This document shows positions 49,309 through 57,933 of a stretch of 64,000 nucleotides of DNA, piece after piece. This stretch comes from Tepidamorphus gemmatus (GTDB taxonomy: Bacteria; Pseudomonadota; Alphaproteobacteria; Rhizobiales; Tepidamorphaceae): contig NZ_SMAK01000004.1 in the NCBI RefSeq assembly GCF_004346195.1, positions 124,001 to 188,000 of the forward strand. Reading direction: 5' to 3'. A model generated the notes under the pieces. It was not told the DNA's origin and made no database searches. It saw nothing but the letters and a program-made list of their open reading frames with translations. A program made the position numbers and the translations under genes. Each line of letters begins with the position of its first letter. Within the stretch, counting starts at the first letter, position 1.

Positions 49309-49650
49309 TCAGGCGACCCTGCGTTCGCCCGACAACGGCAACCCGGTCCTGGCCGCCATGGCGGAGGCCGGCCGGCGCACGACGGGAGTGAGCACCGCCC
49401 CCACGACACGGCGGGCGAGCGCCGGATCCTCGTTGACAGCGATCATCATGTCGGCGGCATCGCGCGGGCGCGGAACCGGACGGCGCTGGGCCACCAATTC
49501 GGCGATGTGAATGGTGAGTGCGTTCCTGGCCGCATCGATCACTGCATCCAGGGTGTTCCCCGTCGCCGTGCAGCCCGGCAGGTCCGGAAACTCCGCGTGC
49601 CAGTCGCCGCCGCCATCGGGCAGCCGCACATAAGCGATGAAGGTATCCAT
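49309..49650 (-). CDS. HicB-like protein, no HicA partner seen
   Basis: 113 residues from the ATG at 49650. Residues 1-70 match the HicB_like fold: MDTFIAYVRLPDGGGDWHAE, FPDLPGCTATGNTLDAVIDAA, ALTIHIAELVAQRRPVPRP. HicB antitoxins normally neutralise a small HicA RNase encoded immediately beside them; no roughly 60-residue basic HicA-like frame is seen within several hundred bases. The C-terminal part (ALARRVVGAVLTPVVRRPAS) lacks a clear DNA-binding motif. May be an orphan regulator. Confidence 0.65.
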   Translation of the reverse strand: MDTFIAYVRLPDGGGDWHAEFPDLPGCTATGNTLDAVIDAARNALTIHIAELVAQRRPVPRPRDAADMMIAVNEDPALARRVVGAVLTPVVRRPASAMAARTGLPLSGERRVA

Positions 49651-49838
49651 GGCCTCTGTCTCCACTGGTGTCGCACGTCCAAGCGACGCGCCCCACAATC
49701 CCGTCCGCCGCGTAGGACGGATCGTGCGAACCCTCGCACAGGTCCTTGGCGCCAGCGTGTCGAGGTGGTGACGATTACGGGACGGGCCCTCACGCAGAGG
49801 CAGGAAAGTAACGCAAGTCCTTGATATATATGGAATAA

Positions 49839-49915
49839 TGGCGACCCCGGCAGGATTCGAACCTGCGACATGCAGCTTAGAAGGCTGCCGCTCTATCCAG
49901 CTGAGCTACGGGGCC
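49839..49915 (-). tRNA. tRNA-Arg (TCT)
   Basis: 77 nt including encoded CCA. Acceptor GGCCCCG pairs with CGGGGTC (one G-T), D arm GCTC..GAGC, anticodon stem GCAGC/GCTGC with loop CTTCTAA giving anticodon TCT, and T arm GCAGG-TTCGAAT-CCTGC. Reads AGA. Confidence 0.95.
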
Positions 49916-49937
49916 CGAAAGTCTGGCGCCTCGGCCG

Positions 49938-50243
49938 TCAGTGGGTCCACTGGCCGATTCGGTTGTACCTGAAGTTGTCCGCATAGGCGACGATGCGGCG
50001 CTTCGGCTCGCTCGGCTCGATGACAACATAGTCGATGCCGTTGCGCTGGGCATAGGCGACTGCCTCCTCCCGGGTCGGAAATGTCAGCCTCAGCTGCTGG
50101 CGCATGTCCATGGAGCTCGTGTACCCCATCAGCGGCTCGATCTCGCGCGGCACTTCCGGCTCGAACTCGAGCACCCAGCGATGAGTCTTCGCCTTGCCCG
50201 ACTGCATCGCGGTACGGGCGGGTCGATAGATACGTGCCGGCAT
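49938..50243 (-). CDS. NDUFS4-type complex I accessory subunit
   Basis: 101 residues. ETC_C1_NDUFS4 family: MPARIYRPARTAMQSGKAKT, HRWVLEFEPE, PLMGYTSSMDMRQQLRLTF, EEAVAYAQRNGIDYVV and the terminal NFRYNRIGQWTH are all family-typical. An alphaproteobacterial and mitochondrial supernumerary subunit near the hydrophilic arm of NADH dehydrogenase, not near a nuo operon here. It sits between two tRNA genes on the same strand. Confidence 0.93.
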   Translation of the reverse strand: MPARIYRPARTAMQSGKAKTHRWVLEFEPEVPREIEPLMGYTSSMDMRQQLRLTFPTREEAVAYAQRNGIDYVVIEPSEPKRRIVAYADNFRYNRIGQWTH

Positions 50244-50287
50244 TGCCGTTGCTCCGATTGTCCAAGGCCGCCTGTCGGCTCGCGGGC

Positions 50288-50364
50288 TGGTCGGGGCAGC
50301 AAGATTCGAACTTGCGACCCCCTGCTCCCAAAGCAGGTGCTCTACCAGGCTGAGCTATACCCCG
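50288..50364 (-). tRNA. tRNA-Pro (TGG)
   Basis: 77 nt including encoded CCA. Acceptor CGGGGTA pairs with TGCCCCG, anticodon stem CCTGC/GCAGG with loop TTTGGGA giving anticodon TGG, T arm GCAAG-TTCGAAT-CTTGC. Reads CCN codons. Confidence 0.95.
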
Positions 50365-50582
50365 GATGCCCGAAACCCGGAGGATACCTAGCCATTTCGT
50401 GGCGCCGCGACAAGCGGCCGACCACGGGATTCGGAACGAAACGGCACCGCTCGGCCGCAAGGGAACCGGAAACTCCCGGAAGAATCCCGAACCGCGTTCA
50501 CCGAGCGCCGATCCTGACCAGCCGTCGCAAGGTCGGACCCGCCAAACGATTTGTGCGCGCACGGACCTTGACCGCCACCGGA

Positions 50583-51077
50583 ATGCTGAAGATTAATCGG
50601 CGCATGGTCGACCGAGCCTTGCATCGCCTGGCAGCTCTTGTCCTCGCGCGGGCCATCATTGCCCTCGCAGTTGTCGTGGCATCAGGCCTTCAACCGGTGC
50701 TCTTCGCAGCCGGCAATGTGGACGGCCACCACGGTGGCAACGGTCTGATGCTGAGTGCGACCGCCTACGGTCTGGGTCCCGATGCGCATGCAACGCAAGG
50801 TCATCACCATCGTGATGATCAGGCGCAGGCGGGCGACGAGGGCCATTCGACCGAACCAAAGTCCGAGGTTGGCGCCTCAATGGGTACACCGCATGACCAT
50901 TCCTCCGAGGCGAACGACAAGCGCTGCGAACTGCATTGTGCTCCGGTCCAGGCGATTGCCGTCGAAGCCTGGGTCGTCACCCACGTTCCGCTTCGGGATT
51001 TCGAAGGCGATGTACTGACCGCGCTCAGGCATCTCGAACTGGCACAGCCTGTCAGGCCTCCCGAACGCCAGATCTGA
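50583..51077 (+). CDS. His-rich exported protein at the head of the copper cluster
   Basis: 164 residues (ATG 50583; ATG 50604 gives 157; neither has a strong ribosome site). One hydrophobic N-terminal segment (LAALVLARAIIALAVVVASG) could be a signal or anchor. It is followed by a histidine- and acid-rich stretch (VDGHHGGNG, ATQGHHHRDDQ, GTPHDHSSE) and CELHCAPVQ, all suited to binding soft metals. The ending VRPPERQI is seen in small proteins of copper clusters. Position directly upstream of the outer-membrane and oxidase genes supports a periplasmic metal-buffering role. Not a named family that I can assign. Confidence 0.6.
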   Translation: MLKINRRMVDRALHRLAALVLARAIIALAVVVASGLQPVLFAAGNVDGHHGGNGLMLSATAYGLGPDAHATQGHHHRDDQAQAGDEGHSTEPKSEVGASMGTPHDHSSEANDKRCELHCAPVQAIAVEAWVVTHVPLRDFEGDVLTALRHLELAQPVRPPERQI

Positions 51078-51154
51078 CGTAACCCCTCACGGGGAGCACC
51101 GCCACTGCCGGCATTGGCAGGGCACGTGTGTCTACGTTCAGATCAGGTAATCTC

Positions 51155-51388
51155 ATGAAATGCCTCTTTACGGCGGTCTTCGTACCGCTGCTGGCGGCTG
51201 GGTGCGCGACGACGCAGCCCGGCGAGGTCGCGAGCGCCCCCGATCCAGCCGATGCGAGCGCCGGTATCCACACCGTCGTCTATGAGCCGGTCCTCGGCGA
51301 CTATCAGCACAGGGAGCCGGTCGGTCCTCGGAACTGGCGTCAGCTCAACGACGAGCTGTCGCCTGCGCGACGGGGAGGTGGATCGTGA
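51155..51388 (+). CDS. Small lipoprotein next to the TolC-like gene
   Basis: 77 residues. Lipobox LLAAGC after MKCLFTAVFVP, so probably anchored to a membrane by diacylglycerol on that Cys. The mature part (VYEPVLGDYQHREPVGPRNW then RQLNDELSP) looks soluble and has conserved-looking Pro and Trp. It overlaps the TolC-like gene start by 4 bp (GTGA), so it is translationally coupled and likely works with that channel. GTG at 51128 is an alternative start. No family assigned. Confidence 0.65.
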   Translation: MKCLFTAVFVPLLAAGCATTQPGEVASAPDPADASAGIHTVVYEPVLGDYQHREPVGPRNWRQLNDELSPARRGGGS

Positions 51389-52845
51389 TCCGCCGCCTGA
51401 CCACCGGCGCGCTGGCCGTCATGGCACCCTTGGCGGTTGCGGGGTGCATGACCGCAAATGTGGGGGATGTATCCGACCCGGTCGCCGGCTTCTCGACCGT
51501 CTCGGACCGAACCACCCGTCTCACAGGCCATGGGCCCGTGTGGATCCAGTCCGGCGAGCAAGCTCGCATTCTCGCCGACAGTGTCCACGCTCTCGTGCAT
51601 GGCAAGACGATCGGCGCGGATGTCGCCGTCCAGGTCGCTCTCATGAACAACAGGGGACTGCAGGCCGCATACGCCGATCTCGGACTGTCGGCCGCGGATC
51701 TCTGGCAGGAGACGATGCTGGTCAATCCACGGGTTGCCGTAGGGATATCGACGGTCGATCTCACGCGCACGATCGAGGCGGCAGTCATCAGCAACATCCT
51801 GGCACTGATGACGCGGCCGCACCGTGTTGCGATTGCCGAGATCCGGTTCCGGCAAGCGCAACTGCGTGCGGTGGAAGAGACCCTGAGGCTTGCCGCGGAG
51901 ACGCGACGGGCCTGGGTAAGAGCCGTGTCGGCCTGGGAAAGGGTCGCCCATTTCAACAAGGCGCTGGTCGCCGCCGATGCTGCCTCGGAGCTGGCCAAGA
52001 AGCTGGGCGAGACGGGCGCCTTCACGAAATCGGGTCAGGCGCGCGAACACGTGTTCTATGCCGAGCTTGCCGGTCAGGCGGCCGAGGCGCGAACGGCGGC
52101 GCGTGTGGCCAAGGAGGAGTTGACCAGGCTGATGGGCCTGTGGGGCGAAGACGTCGACTACTTCGTCCCGAACGCCCTGCCGCCACTGCCCGACCGCGTG
52201 CCGGACATGCCGGACATCGAGGCGGAGGCATTGCGCAATCGCGTTGATCTGTCGATCGCGCGACTCGAGCTTGAAGCGCTCGGCCGCGCCTACGGGCTCA
52301 CGCAGGCCACCCGGTACATCTCCGACCTCGACCTGATGGCCGGCATCGAGGTCGAGCGGGAGAAGGATGCCGAAGGGGGCGAAGCGGAAACCAAGGTCAC
52401 CGGATTGGGTGAGATCGAGTTCACCATTCCCATCTTCGACAGCGGCGAAGCGCGGCTGCGCAAGGCGGAGCTCGCCTACATGCAAGCCGCGAACCGTCTT
52501 GCCGAACGGGCAGTCAACATCCGTTCGGAAGCTCGAACTGCCTACCTCGTCTATCGTTCGCGACACGACATCGCCCGGCACTATCGCAGCAATGTCGTGC
52601 CGCTCCGTACGACGATCGAGGAGGAATCCCTGCTAACCTACAACGGCATGATCACGAGCGTCTTCGAACTGCTGGCAGACACGCGCGCCAGGATCGAGGC
52701 GATCATGCTCTCGCTTGCAGCAAAGCGCGATTTCTGGCTGGCCGAAATCGATCTGGGAACCGCCATCCATGGCGGCGGCGGTTCACCGGGCTCCGTCGGC
52801 GACGCCCCTTCGCCAATGGTGGCTCGTGCCGGCGCCGGACACTGA
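51385..52845 (+). CDS. TolC-family outer-membrane efflux lipoprotein
   Basis: 486 residues, GTG start with GGGAGG 7 nt upstream. An N-terminal lipobox-like VAGC at residue 20 suggests lipid anchoring, as in CusC. The body has the alternating alpha-helical repeats of OEP channels (EIRFRQAQLRAVEETLRLAA, AEARTAARVAKEELTRLMGL, and the duplicate LRKAELAYMQAANRLAERA). FTIPIFDSGEARLRKAE is a family-typical turn. With copper proteins downstream it probably exports copper or periplasmic metal complexes, but no inner-membrane pump or adaptor is present here. Confidence 0.88.
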   Translation: MIRRLTTGALAVMAPLAVAGCMTANVGDVSDPVAGFSTVSDRTTRLTGHGPVWIQSGEQARILADSVHALVHGKTIGADVAVQVALMNNRGLQAAYADLGLSAADLWQETMLVNPRVAVGISTVDLTRTIEAAVISNILALMTRPHRVAIAEIRFRQAQLRAVEETLRLAAETRRAWVRAVSAWERVAHFNKALVAADAASELAKKLGETGAFTKSGQAREHVFYAELAGQAAEARTAARVAKEELTRLMGLWGEDVDYFVPNALPPLPDRVPDMPDIEAEALRNRVDLSIARLELEALGRAYGLTQATRYISDLDLMAGIEVEREKDAEGGEAETKVTGLGEIEFTIPIFDSGEARLRKAELAYMQAANRLAERAVNIRSEARTAYLVYRSRHDIARHYRSNVVPLRTTIEEESLLTYNGMITSVFELLADTRARIEAIMLSLAAKRDFWLAEIDLGTAIHGGGGSPGSVGDAPSPMVARAGAGH

Positions 52846-52863
52846 ATTCGAGGAGACAAGCGA

Positions 52864-54213
52864 ATGATCACGCGACGACAGATGCTGGCAGGTGGTGCCT
52901 TCCTGGCCAGCGCAGCGGCCTGGAGCCGGACATCGGCGATGGGCTTGCCGGATGCTCCGATCATGCAGTCCGCTGACATGCAGCCGCCGCTGTTTCCGAC
53001 AACCGGGCCGGACTACCAGCCGGTCGTTACCCTCAACGGATGGACGCTACCGTTCAGGTTCAACAACGGCGTCAAGGAGTTCCACCTGATCGCCGAGCCG
53101 GTCGAGCGGGAGATTGCTCCGGGCATGACCGCTCATCTGTGGGGCTACAACGGCCAGTCGCCCGGACCGACCATCGAGGCCGTCGAGGGTGACAGGGTCC
53201 GGATCTTCGTGACCAACGGTCTGCCCGAACACACGACAATCCACTGGCACGGCATGATCCTGCCCTGTGGCATGGACGGCGTGACGGGGTTGACCCAGCC
53301 GGGCATCCCGCCGGGCAAGACCTTCGTCTATGAGTTCGATCTCGTGAAGAGCGGGACCTTCATGTACCACCCCCACGCGGACGAGATGGTGCAGATGGCG
53401 ATGGGGATGATGGGCTTCTTCGTCATCCACCCGAAGGATCCCTCCTTCATGCGCGTCGATCGGGACTTCGTGTTCCTGATCAACGCCTTCGACATCGAAC
53501 CCGGCTCCTATGTGCCGCGGGTCATGGAAATGACCGACTTCAACCTCTGGTGCTGGAACAGCCGGGTGTTTCCCGGAATAACGCATCTCGTCGCGTCGAA
53601 GAACGACAGGGTCCGGGTGCGGGTCGGCAACCTCACCATGACCAATCATCCCATCCACATGCATGGCTACGACTTCGAGGTCACCTGCACCGACGGCGGC
53701 TGGGTCCGGCCCGAGGCGAGATGGCCGGAGGTCTCTATCGACATCCCCGTCGGTGCGATGCGGGCCTACGAATTCGATGCGGTTCACGAGGGCGACTGGG
53801 CGATCCACTGCCACAAGTCGCACCACACGATGAATGCCATGGGACATGCCATCCCCACCTTCATCGGCGTCGACAAGTCCGGGCCGACCCGCAAGATCCA
53901 TCGCCTGCAGCCCGACTACATGGCCATGGGCAACCGCGGCATGGCGGACATGGGCGAGATGGAGATGCCCCTGCCCGACAACACCATCCCGATGATGACC
54001 GGCTGGGGACAGTTCGGCGCGATCGAGATGGGAGGAATGTTCTCGGTGGTGAAGGTGCGGGCCGGCATCTCGGCCGGCGACTACTCGGATCCGGGTTGGT
54101 ACCGCCATCCGGAGGGCACCGTCGCCTACGAGTGGACCGGCGAACTGCCCGCGGCGGTGCGCGCCGACGCGGCACCGCGGCATGGCTCGGAGAGCCATTC
54201 CACCGCGGACTGA
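52864..54213 (+). CDS. Multicopper oxidase
   Basis: 449 residues, exported (MITRRQMLAGGAFLASAAAW; RRQML resembles a Tat motif). Copper motifs in order: HWHG (residues 127-130), HPH (169-171), HPIHMHG (262-268) and HCHKSHHTMNAM (315-326), which together supply type 1, 2 and 3 copper ligands. Periplasmic oxidation of Cu(I) to less toxic Cu(II) is the known role of CopA/CueO. Met-rich segments after residue 350 (MAMGNRGMADMGEMEMPLP) could bind Cu(I). GAGGAGA precedes the ATG. Confidence 0.94.
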   Translation: MITRRQMLAGGAFLASAAAWSRTSAMGLPDAPIMQSADMQPPLFPTTGPDYQPVVTLNGWTLPFRFNNGVKEFHLIAEPVEREIAPGMTAHLWGYNGQSPGPTIEAVEGDRVRIFVTNGLPEHTTIHWHGMILPCGMDGVTGLTQPGIPPGKTFVYEFDLVKSGTFMYHPHADEMVQMAMGMMGFFVIHPKDPSFMRVDRDFVFLINAFDIEPGSYVPRVMEMTDFNLWCWNSRVFPGITHLVASKNDRVRVRVGNLTMTNHPIHMHGYDFEVTCTDGGWVRPEARWPEVSIDIPVGAMRAYEFDAVHEGDWAIHCHKSHHTMNAMGHAIPTFIGVDKSGPTRKIHRLQPDYMAMGNRGMADMGEMEMPLPDNTIPMMTGWGQFGAIEMGGMFSVVKVRAGISAGDYSDPGWYRHPEGTVAYEWTGELPAAVRADAAPRHGSESHSTAD

Positions 54214-54245
54214 CCATCACAAGCATCTGCGAAAGGAACCTGGGA

Positions 54246-54737
54246 ATGAAGCGCACATTCTTGACGGGGTGCCTGTTGATCGGCCTTGGCGGAGGCGCGA
54301 TTGCCGGCGGCAACCATGCGGGCGGTCACAGCCATGGCGAGGCCGGCATGATGGCGATCGGAAGGCCGGGCGATCCTGCACAAGTCACACGCACGGTGAA
54401 GGTCGTCATGAAGGAAAAGGAGGACGGCAGGATGGTGTTCGAGCCGACCACGATCGCGGTCCGGGAAGGCGAGACCCTCCGGCTGCAGTTGGTCAACGCC
54501 GGGGAACTGGATCACGAGTTCGTGATGGACGTCCAGGACAGCATCAACGAGCACAAGGTCCTGATGGAAAGGTTTCCGGAGATGGAACACGACGACCCGA
54601 ACGCGATACGCCTCGGCCCGGGAGAATCCGGCGAGATCATCTGGACGTTCGCCAACGCCGGCGAGTTCGGCTTTGCCTGCCTGATTCCCGGCCATTACGA
54701 CGCCGGCATGAAGGGCCACATCCGCGTCAGGCATTGA
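54246..54737 (+). CDS. Cupredoxin (CopI-like)
   Basis: 163 residues. Signal peptide MKRTFLTGCLLIGLGGGAIA, a short His-rich stretch (GGNHAGGHSHGEAGMM), then a blue-copper fold. Predicted type 1 copper ligands His90 (ELDHEFVMD), Cys145, His150 and Met155 (GFACLIPGHYDAGMKG). Similar proteins in copper-resistance clusters are called CopI. AAAGGAA lies 8 nt upstream. Follows the oxidase by 32 bp. Confidence 0.9.
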   Translation: MKRTFLTGCLLIGLGGGAIAGGNHAGGHSHGEAGMMAIGRPGDPAQVTRTVKVVMKEKEDGRMVFEPTTIAVREGETLRLQLVNAGELDHEFVMDVQDSINEHKVLMERFPEMEHDDPNAIRLGPGESGEIIWTFANAGEFGFACLIPGHYDAGMKGHIRVRH

Positions 54738-54749
54738 TGGAGAAATGAG

Positions 54750-55028
54750 ATGCGTACACTCGTTGCAGCGATGGCCGCAATTGCCGTCTGGACGGCCGGA
54801 CCCGCGCTTGCCTCGGACTATACCCGGGGCGAGGTCACCAAGATCGACCCCCAGCAGAAGAAGCTGACGATCCGGCACGAGGAAATCAGGAACCTGAACA
54901 TGCCACCGATGACCATGGTCTTCGTCGTCGCCGAGGATGCGATGCTTGACCGGGTCTCGGTCGGCCAGCAGATCGAATTCATTGCCGAACGGGTCAATGG
55001 ACGCATCACCGTGACCGACATCAAGTAG
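54750..55028 (+). CDS. CusF-like periplasmic copper-binding protein
   Basis: 92 residues. Signal peptide MRTLVAAMAAIAVWTAGP, then a small OB-fold: YTRGEVTKIDPQQKKLTIRH, LNMPPMTMVFVV, SVGQQIEFIAERVNGRITV. CusF binds Cu(I) with His, Trp and two Met; here His43, Met54 and Met56 are kept but the Trp position is Met51. Predicted to hand copper to or from the outer-membrane channel or the cupredoxin. 12 bp after the cupredoxin gene. Confidence 0.9.
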   Translation: MRTLVAAMAAIAVWTAGPALASDYTRGEVTKIDPQQKKLTIRHEEIRNLNMPPMTMVFVVAEDAMLDRVSVGQQIEFIAERVNGRITVTDIK

Positions 55029-55124
55029 CGTCGGATGGGCGTCGCAGCATGGCTTCTGCGGCGCCTGTTCTGCGGTTCGGGTGCGCGACGAAGGTGACGA
55101 GCCAGCAACGGGACGGTATCGCAG

Positions 55125-55232
55125 ATGGCAGACGCTCAGTTCTCGACCGAACGCAAGTGGCGCTGGTTCGGGCGGATCATGCTGGCGGTGATGGCGCTGG
55201 TGCTGCTCGTCATCACGTTGATGGGCGGATGA
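55125..55232 (+). CDS. Possible 35-residue membrane peptide
   Basis: ATG 55125 to TGA 55232, same direction and directly after the copper genes. The peptide has a polar start (MADAQFSTERKWRWFGR) and one hydrophobic segment (IMLAVMALVLLVITLMGG), fitting a single-span inner-membrane microprotein. GGACGG lies about 9 nt upstream. No homology claim can be made. Confidence 0.4.
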   Translation: MADAQFSTERKWRWFGRIMLAVMALVLLVITLMGG

Positions 55233-55327
55233 CGGCGCTTGCCGACGGACTTGCGACGGACAGGAGGGCAGCGGCAGCCGGCAAGGCGCCGCTACGGGCA
55301 GGGGTGCCGAGGCGTCAGGAGAGACGA

Positions 55328-55834
55328 CTATTCGGCGTTGCCGAAGATCGGATGGCGAACGACATCGCCGCGCTTCAGGCCGATCCGGTCGGCGGTGCCG
55401 GCGATGACCTCGAGCACCGAGCGCACCGGCCCCTTGGAGGAGATCGTCCGGGTTGACAGTGGCGTGGTGTTCCGCTCGATGCGGTGCACGACGCCGTCAC
55501 GCGTGATGAACACCATGTCGAGCGAGATGTAGGTGTTCTGCATCCACATCCGGACTTCGTCGTCGGTGCCGAAATCGAACAGCATGCCGTGATCGGGGGC
55601 CATCTGGCGGCGGAACATCAGTCCCCGCGCGCGTTGCGCCGGCGTCTCGGCAAGTTCGACCGTGAAGCTGTGGGCGCCGCTCGCGGTCTCCACGACGGCA
55701 ATACCGCCATCGACCGCCTGGTCGGCTCGCTGCGCGGAGGCCGGCTGAAAGGCAAGGAGCGCCAAGGCCAGCACGAGCACCAGCGGGCCGAAGCGCCGTG
55801 GCGACCGGCGGCGCAACGCCGCGCATGGGCTCAA
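55328..55834 (-). CDS. DUF192 secreted protein
   Basis: About 162-168 residues. DUF192 features: [40 protein letters not shown] and [20 protein letters not shown]. Sec signal [20 protein letters not shown]. The start is uncertain: no ATG or GTG lies in frame near the signal; TTG at 55834 overlaps the stop of the cold-shock gene (TTGA), and TTG at 55816 would give the neatest signal peptide. Function of the family is unknown, often found with cold-shock genes in alphaproteobacteria. Confidence 0.83.
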   Translation of the reverse strand: MSPCAALRRRSPRRFGPLVLVLALALLAFQPASAQRADQAVDGGIAVVETASGAHSFTVELAETPAQRARGLMFRRQMAPDHGMLFDFGTDDEVRMWMQNTYISLDMVFITRDGVVHRIERNTTPLSTRTISSKGPVRSVLEVIAGTADRIGLKRGDVVRHPIFGNAE

Positions 55835-56403
55835 TGCGACGAGACGCCGCCACCATCCTCCGGACGGATCTCGGCTGCCATCAATCCCTTCGGTCCCGGT
55901 CCGGAGCGCACCCAGACCATCTGTCCCGGCCTGAGTTCGGCGAAGCCGTAACGCCGCAGCGTCTCCATGTGGACGAAGATGTCCTCGGTGCCCGCCCCGC
56001 GGGTCAGGAAGCCGTAGCCGCGCACACGGTTGAACCATTTCACCTGCGCCAGTTCGAAATTGCCCTGCGGCATGACAGAGACGCGGGTGCGCGGCTCCGA
56101 CTGCGACGGATGGACGGCGGTGGATTCGTCCATCGACAGGATCCGGAACGCTTGCAGGCCACGCGGGCGATTGAGCGCCTCGCACACGATCCTTGCCCCC
56201 TCGTAGGCAGTCTGGTAGCCGTCCCGACGCAGGCAGGTGACATGCAGCAGAACATCGGCCATCCCATTGTCGGGGATGATGAACCCGTACCCCTTGCCGG
56301 CATCGAACCATTTGATGGTCCCGGCTATCTCGATAACGTCGACCGGCCTGTCCCCGATCGGATCGCTATCCACGCCGATGTGCGGCGTGAGCTTGGCCCC
56401 CAT
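55831..56403 (-). CDS. Double cold-shock-domain protein
   Basis: 190 residues with two cold-shock domains, residues about 25-90 and 115-180. Domain 1: [20 protein letters not shown]. Domain 2: [19 protein letters not shown] and [21 protein letters not shown]1-type aromatic residues are kept in both (KGYGFI, RGYGFL), so nucleic-acid chaperone binding is likely. Domain 1 has DVLLHVTCL in place of the usual DVFVHIS. GGAG lies 7 nt upstream. Confidence 0.9.
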   Translation of the reverse strand: MGAKLTPHIGVDSDPIGDRPVDVIEIAGTIKWFDAGKGYGFIIPDNGMADVLLHVTCLRRDGYQTAYEGARIVCEALNRPRGLQAFRILSMDESTAVHPSQSEPRTRVSVMPQGNFELAQVKWFNRVRGYGFLTRGAGTEDIFVHMETLRRYGFAELRPGQMVWVRSGPGPKGLMAAEIRPEDGGGVSSH

Positions 56404-56511
56404 GTGCTACTCCAACGCCCGAGCGCGATGTCCCAGCCGACCCGCGCACCCCGATTCGCCGTAAGGATATCATTGCACCGGCGGTCTGGAAGGGAAAATG
56501 CCGATCCTTGC

Positions 56512-57282
56512 TCAACCGTCCAGTCGTGTCAGCGGCTCGAGGGTATCGCCGATATCGGCGTTGACCACGAGATCGGCGTGGGCATCCAGATCGGTCGGTT
56601 CGCGATTGAGGATCACCAGGCGGGCACCGTGGCGGCGGGCAATCAGGGGGATTGCGGCAGCCGGATATACGACCAGAGATGATCCGATGACGAGAAACAG
56701 GTCACAGACTTCCGCCTCGGCACGGGCTCTCAGCATAGCCGCCTCCGGCATCGGCTGCCCGAATGAAATCGTCGCCGTCTTGACGATGCCGCCGCATGCG
56801 CGGCAGTCCGGAACCGCGCCGGTGGCCTCGAAGATCAGGCGGATTTCGTCGATCTCGTGCCGCAGACCACAGGCAAGGCAGTGGGCGTAACTGCCGTTGC
56901 CGTGCAACTCGACCAATCGATCCGTCGGGACACCCGACATCTGGTGCAGGTTGTCGATGTTCTGGGTGATCACGCAAGCTACCTTGCCGATCGCAACCAG
57001 ATGGGCAATGGCGCGATGACCACGGCCGGGCCGGGCGTTGCGGAAGGCCGGCTCCATCGCGAATTTGCGCCGCCAGGCTTCGGCCCGCATCTGCGGCGAG
57101 GCCAGATAGGCCGAGAACGCGATCGGCCGATTCTGCGACCACAGGCCACCGGGGCTGCGGAAATCCGGAATTCCGCATTCCGTCGATATGCCTGCCCCGG
57201 TGAAGGCGACGACACGACGCGCCGCGCGCACCATATGCAGCAGCTGCGCGGCCGACGGATCGAGATCGCGCATCATGTCCAT
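56512..57282 (-). CDS. cobB: Sir2-family NAD-dependent deacylase
   Basis: 256 residues. Sirtuin motifs: [32 protein letters not shown], the catalytic His in [11 protein letters not shown], zinc ligands in CLACG and CRACG, and [18 protein letters not shown]. Removes acyl groups from protein lysines using NAD. GGAGG lies 9 nt before the ATG at 57282. Whether it is deacetylase or desuccinylase cannot be told; the Tyr-x-x-Arg of desuccinylating sirtuins is not evident. Confidence 0.94.
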   Translation of the reverse strand: MDMMRDLDPSAAQLLHMVRAARRVVAFTGAGISTECGIPDFRSPGGLWSQNRPIAFSAYLASPQMRAEAWRRKFAMEPAFRNARPGRGHRAIAHLVAIGKVACVITQNIDNLHQMSGVPTDRLVELHGNGSYAHCLACGLRHEIDEIRLIFEATGAVPDCRACGGIVKTATISFGQPMPEAAMLRARAEAEVCDLFLVIGSSLVVYPAAAIPLIARRHGARLVILNREPTDLDAHADLVVNADIGDTLEPLTRLDG

Positions 57283-57376
57283 CGCTCGCCACCTCCGGGC
57301 TGGCCATCGCCGCCGAAACGATTAATTCTCCGGCACGGGCGGGCGACGGTTGCCCGACACGCAAGGAGAACCACCC

Positions 57377-57817
57377 TTGAGATATCTGCATACGATGGTG
57401 CGGGTGAGCGACGTCGACAAGTCGCTCGACTTCTATTGCGGCAAGCTCGGCATGCGGGAGGTCCGCCGCATGGAGAGCGAGACGGGCCGCTTCACGCTGA
57501 TCTTCCTTGCCGCGCCGGAGGATGTCGCGGCAGCCGAGACCAGCCGGGCGCCGCTGCTGGAGCTGACCTACAACTGGGATCCGGAGGTCTATGGCGAGGG
57601 CCGCAACTTCGGCCATCTCGCCTACGAGGTCGACGACATCTACGCGACCTGCCAGGCGCTGATGGATGCCGGCGTCACCATCAACCGCCCGCCACGCGAC
57701 GGGCGGATGGCCTTCATCCGTTCGCCCGACAACATCTCGATCGAACTCCTGCAGAAGGGCGACGCGCTGCCGGTGGCGGAACCCTGGGCATCGATGCCGA
57801 ACACCGGCAAGTGGTGA
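57377..57817 (+). CDS. gloA: Lactoylglutathione lyase (glyoxalase I)
   Basis: 146 residues using a TTG start supported by AAGGAG 7-8 nt upstream and by alignment of [19 protein letters not shown] with the usual start. Detoxifies methylglyoxal with glutathione. Metal ligands expected at His (LHTMVRV), Glu ([11 protein letters not shown]), His ([11 protein letters not shown]) and Glu ([12 protein letters not shown]). Length fits the Ni-type single-domain enzymes. Confidence 0.94.
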   Translation: MRYLHTMVRVSDVDKSLDFYCGKLGMREVRRMESETGRFTLIFLAAPEDVAAAETSRAPLLELTYNWDPEVYGEGRNFGHLAYEVDDIYATCQALMDAGVTINRPPRDGRMAFIRSPDNISIELLQKGDALPVAEPWASMPNTGKW

Positions 57818-57933
57818 TCCGGCGCGACCCCGGCAGTGCCGCCGTCGTCTCCCGCGACCTGGCGGGGCAGGTGAAGAACCGGCCTTCGCCAGTTGCGGCC
57901 CGGCGCGAAGCCCAGTATATCCCTCCCCGCGCC

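Noticed and set aside
50288-50364. tRNA-Pro as an integration site for the copper cluster
   Set aside because: The tRNA 3' end points away from the cluster, and no integrase or repeated tRNA end is seen.
49941-50582. N-terminal extension of the His-rich copper-cluster protein
   Set aside because: It runs antisense through the NDUFS4 gene and tRNA-Pro; the protein-like sequence starts at 50583 or 50604.
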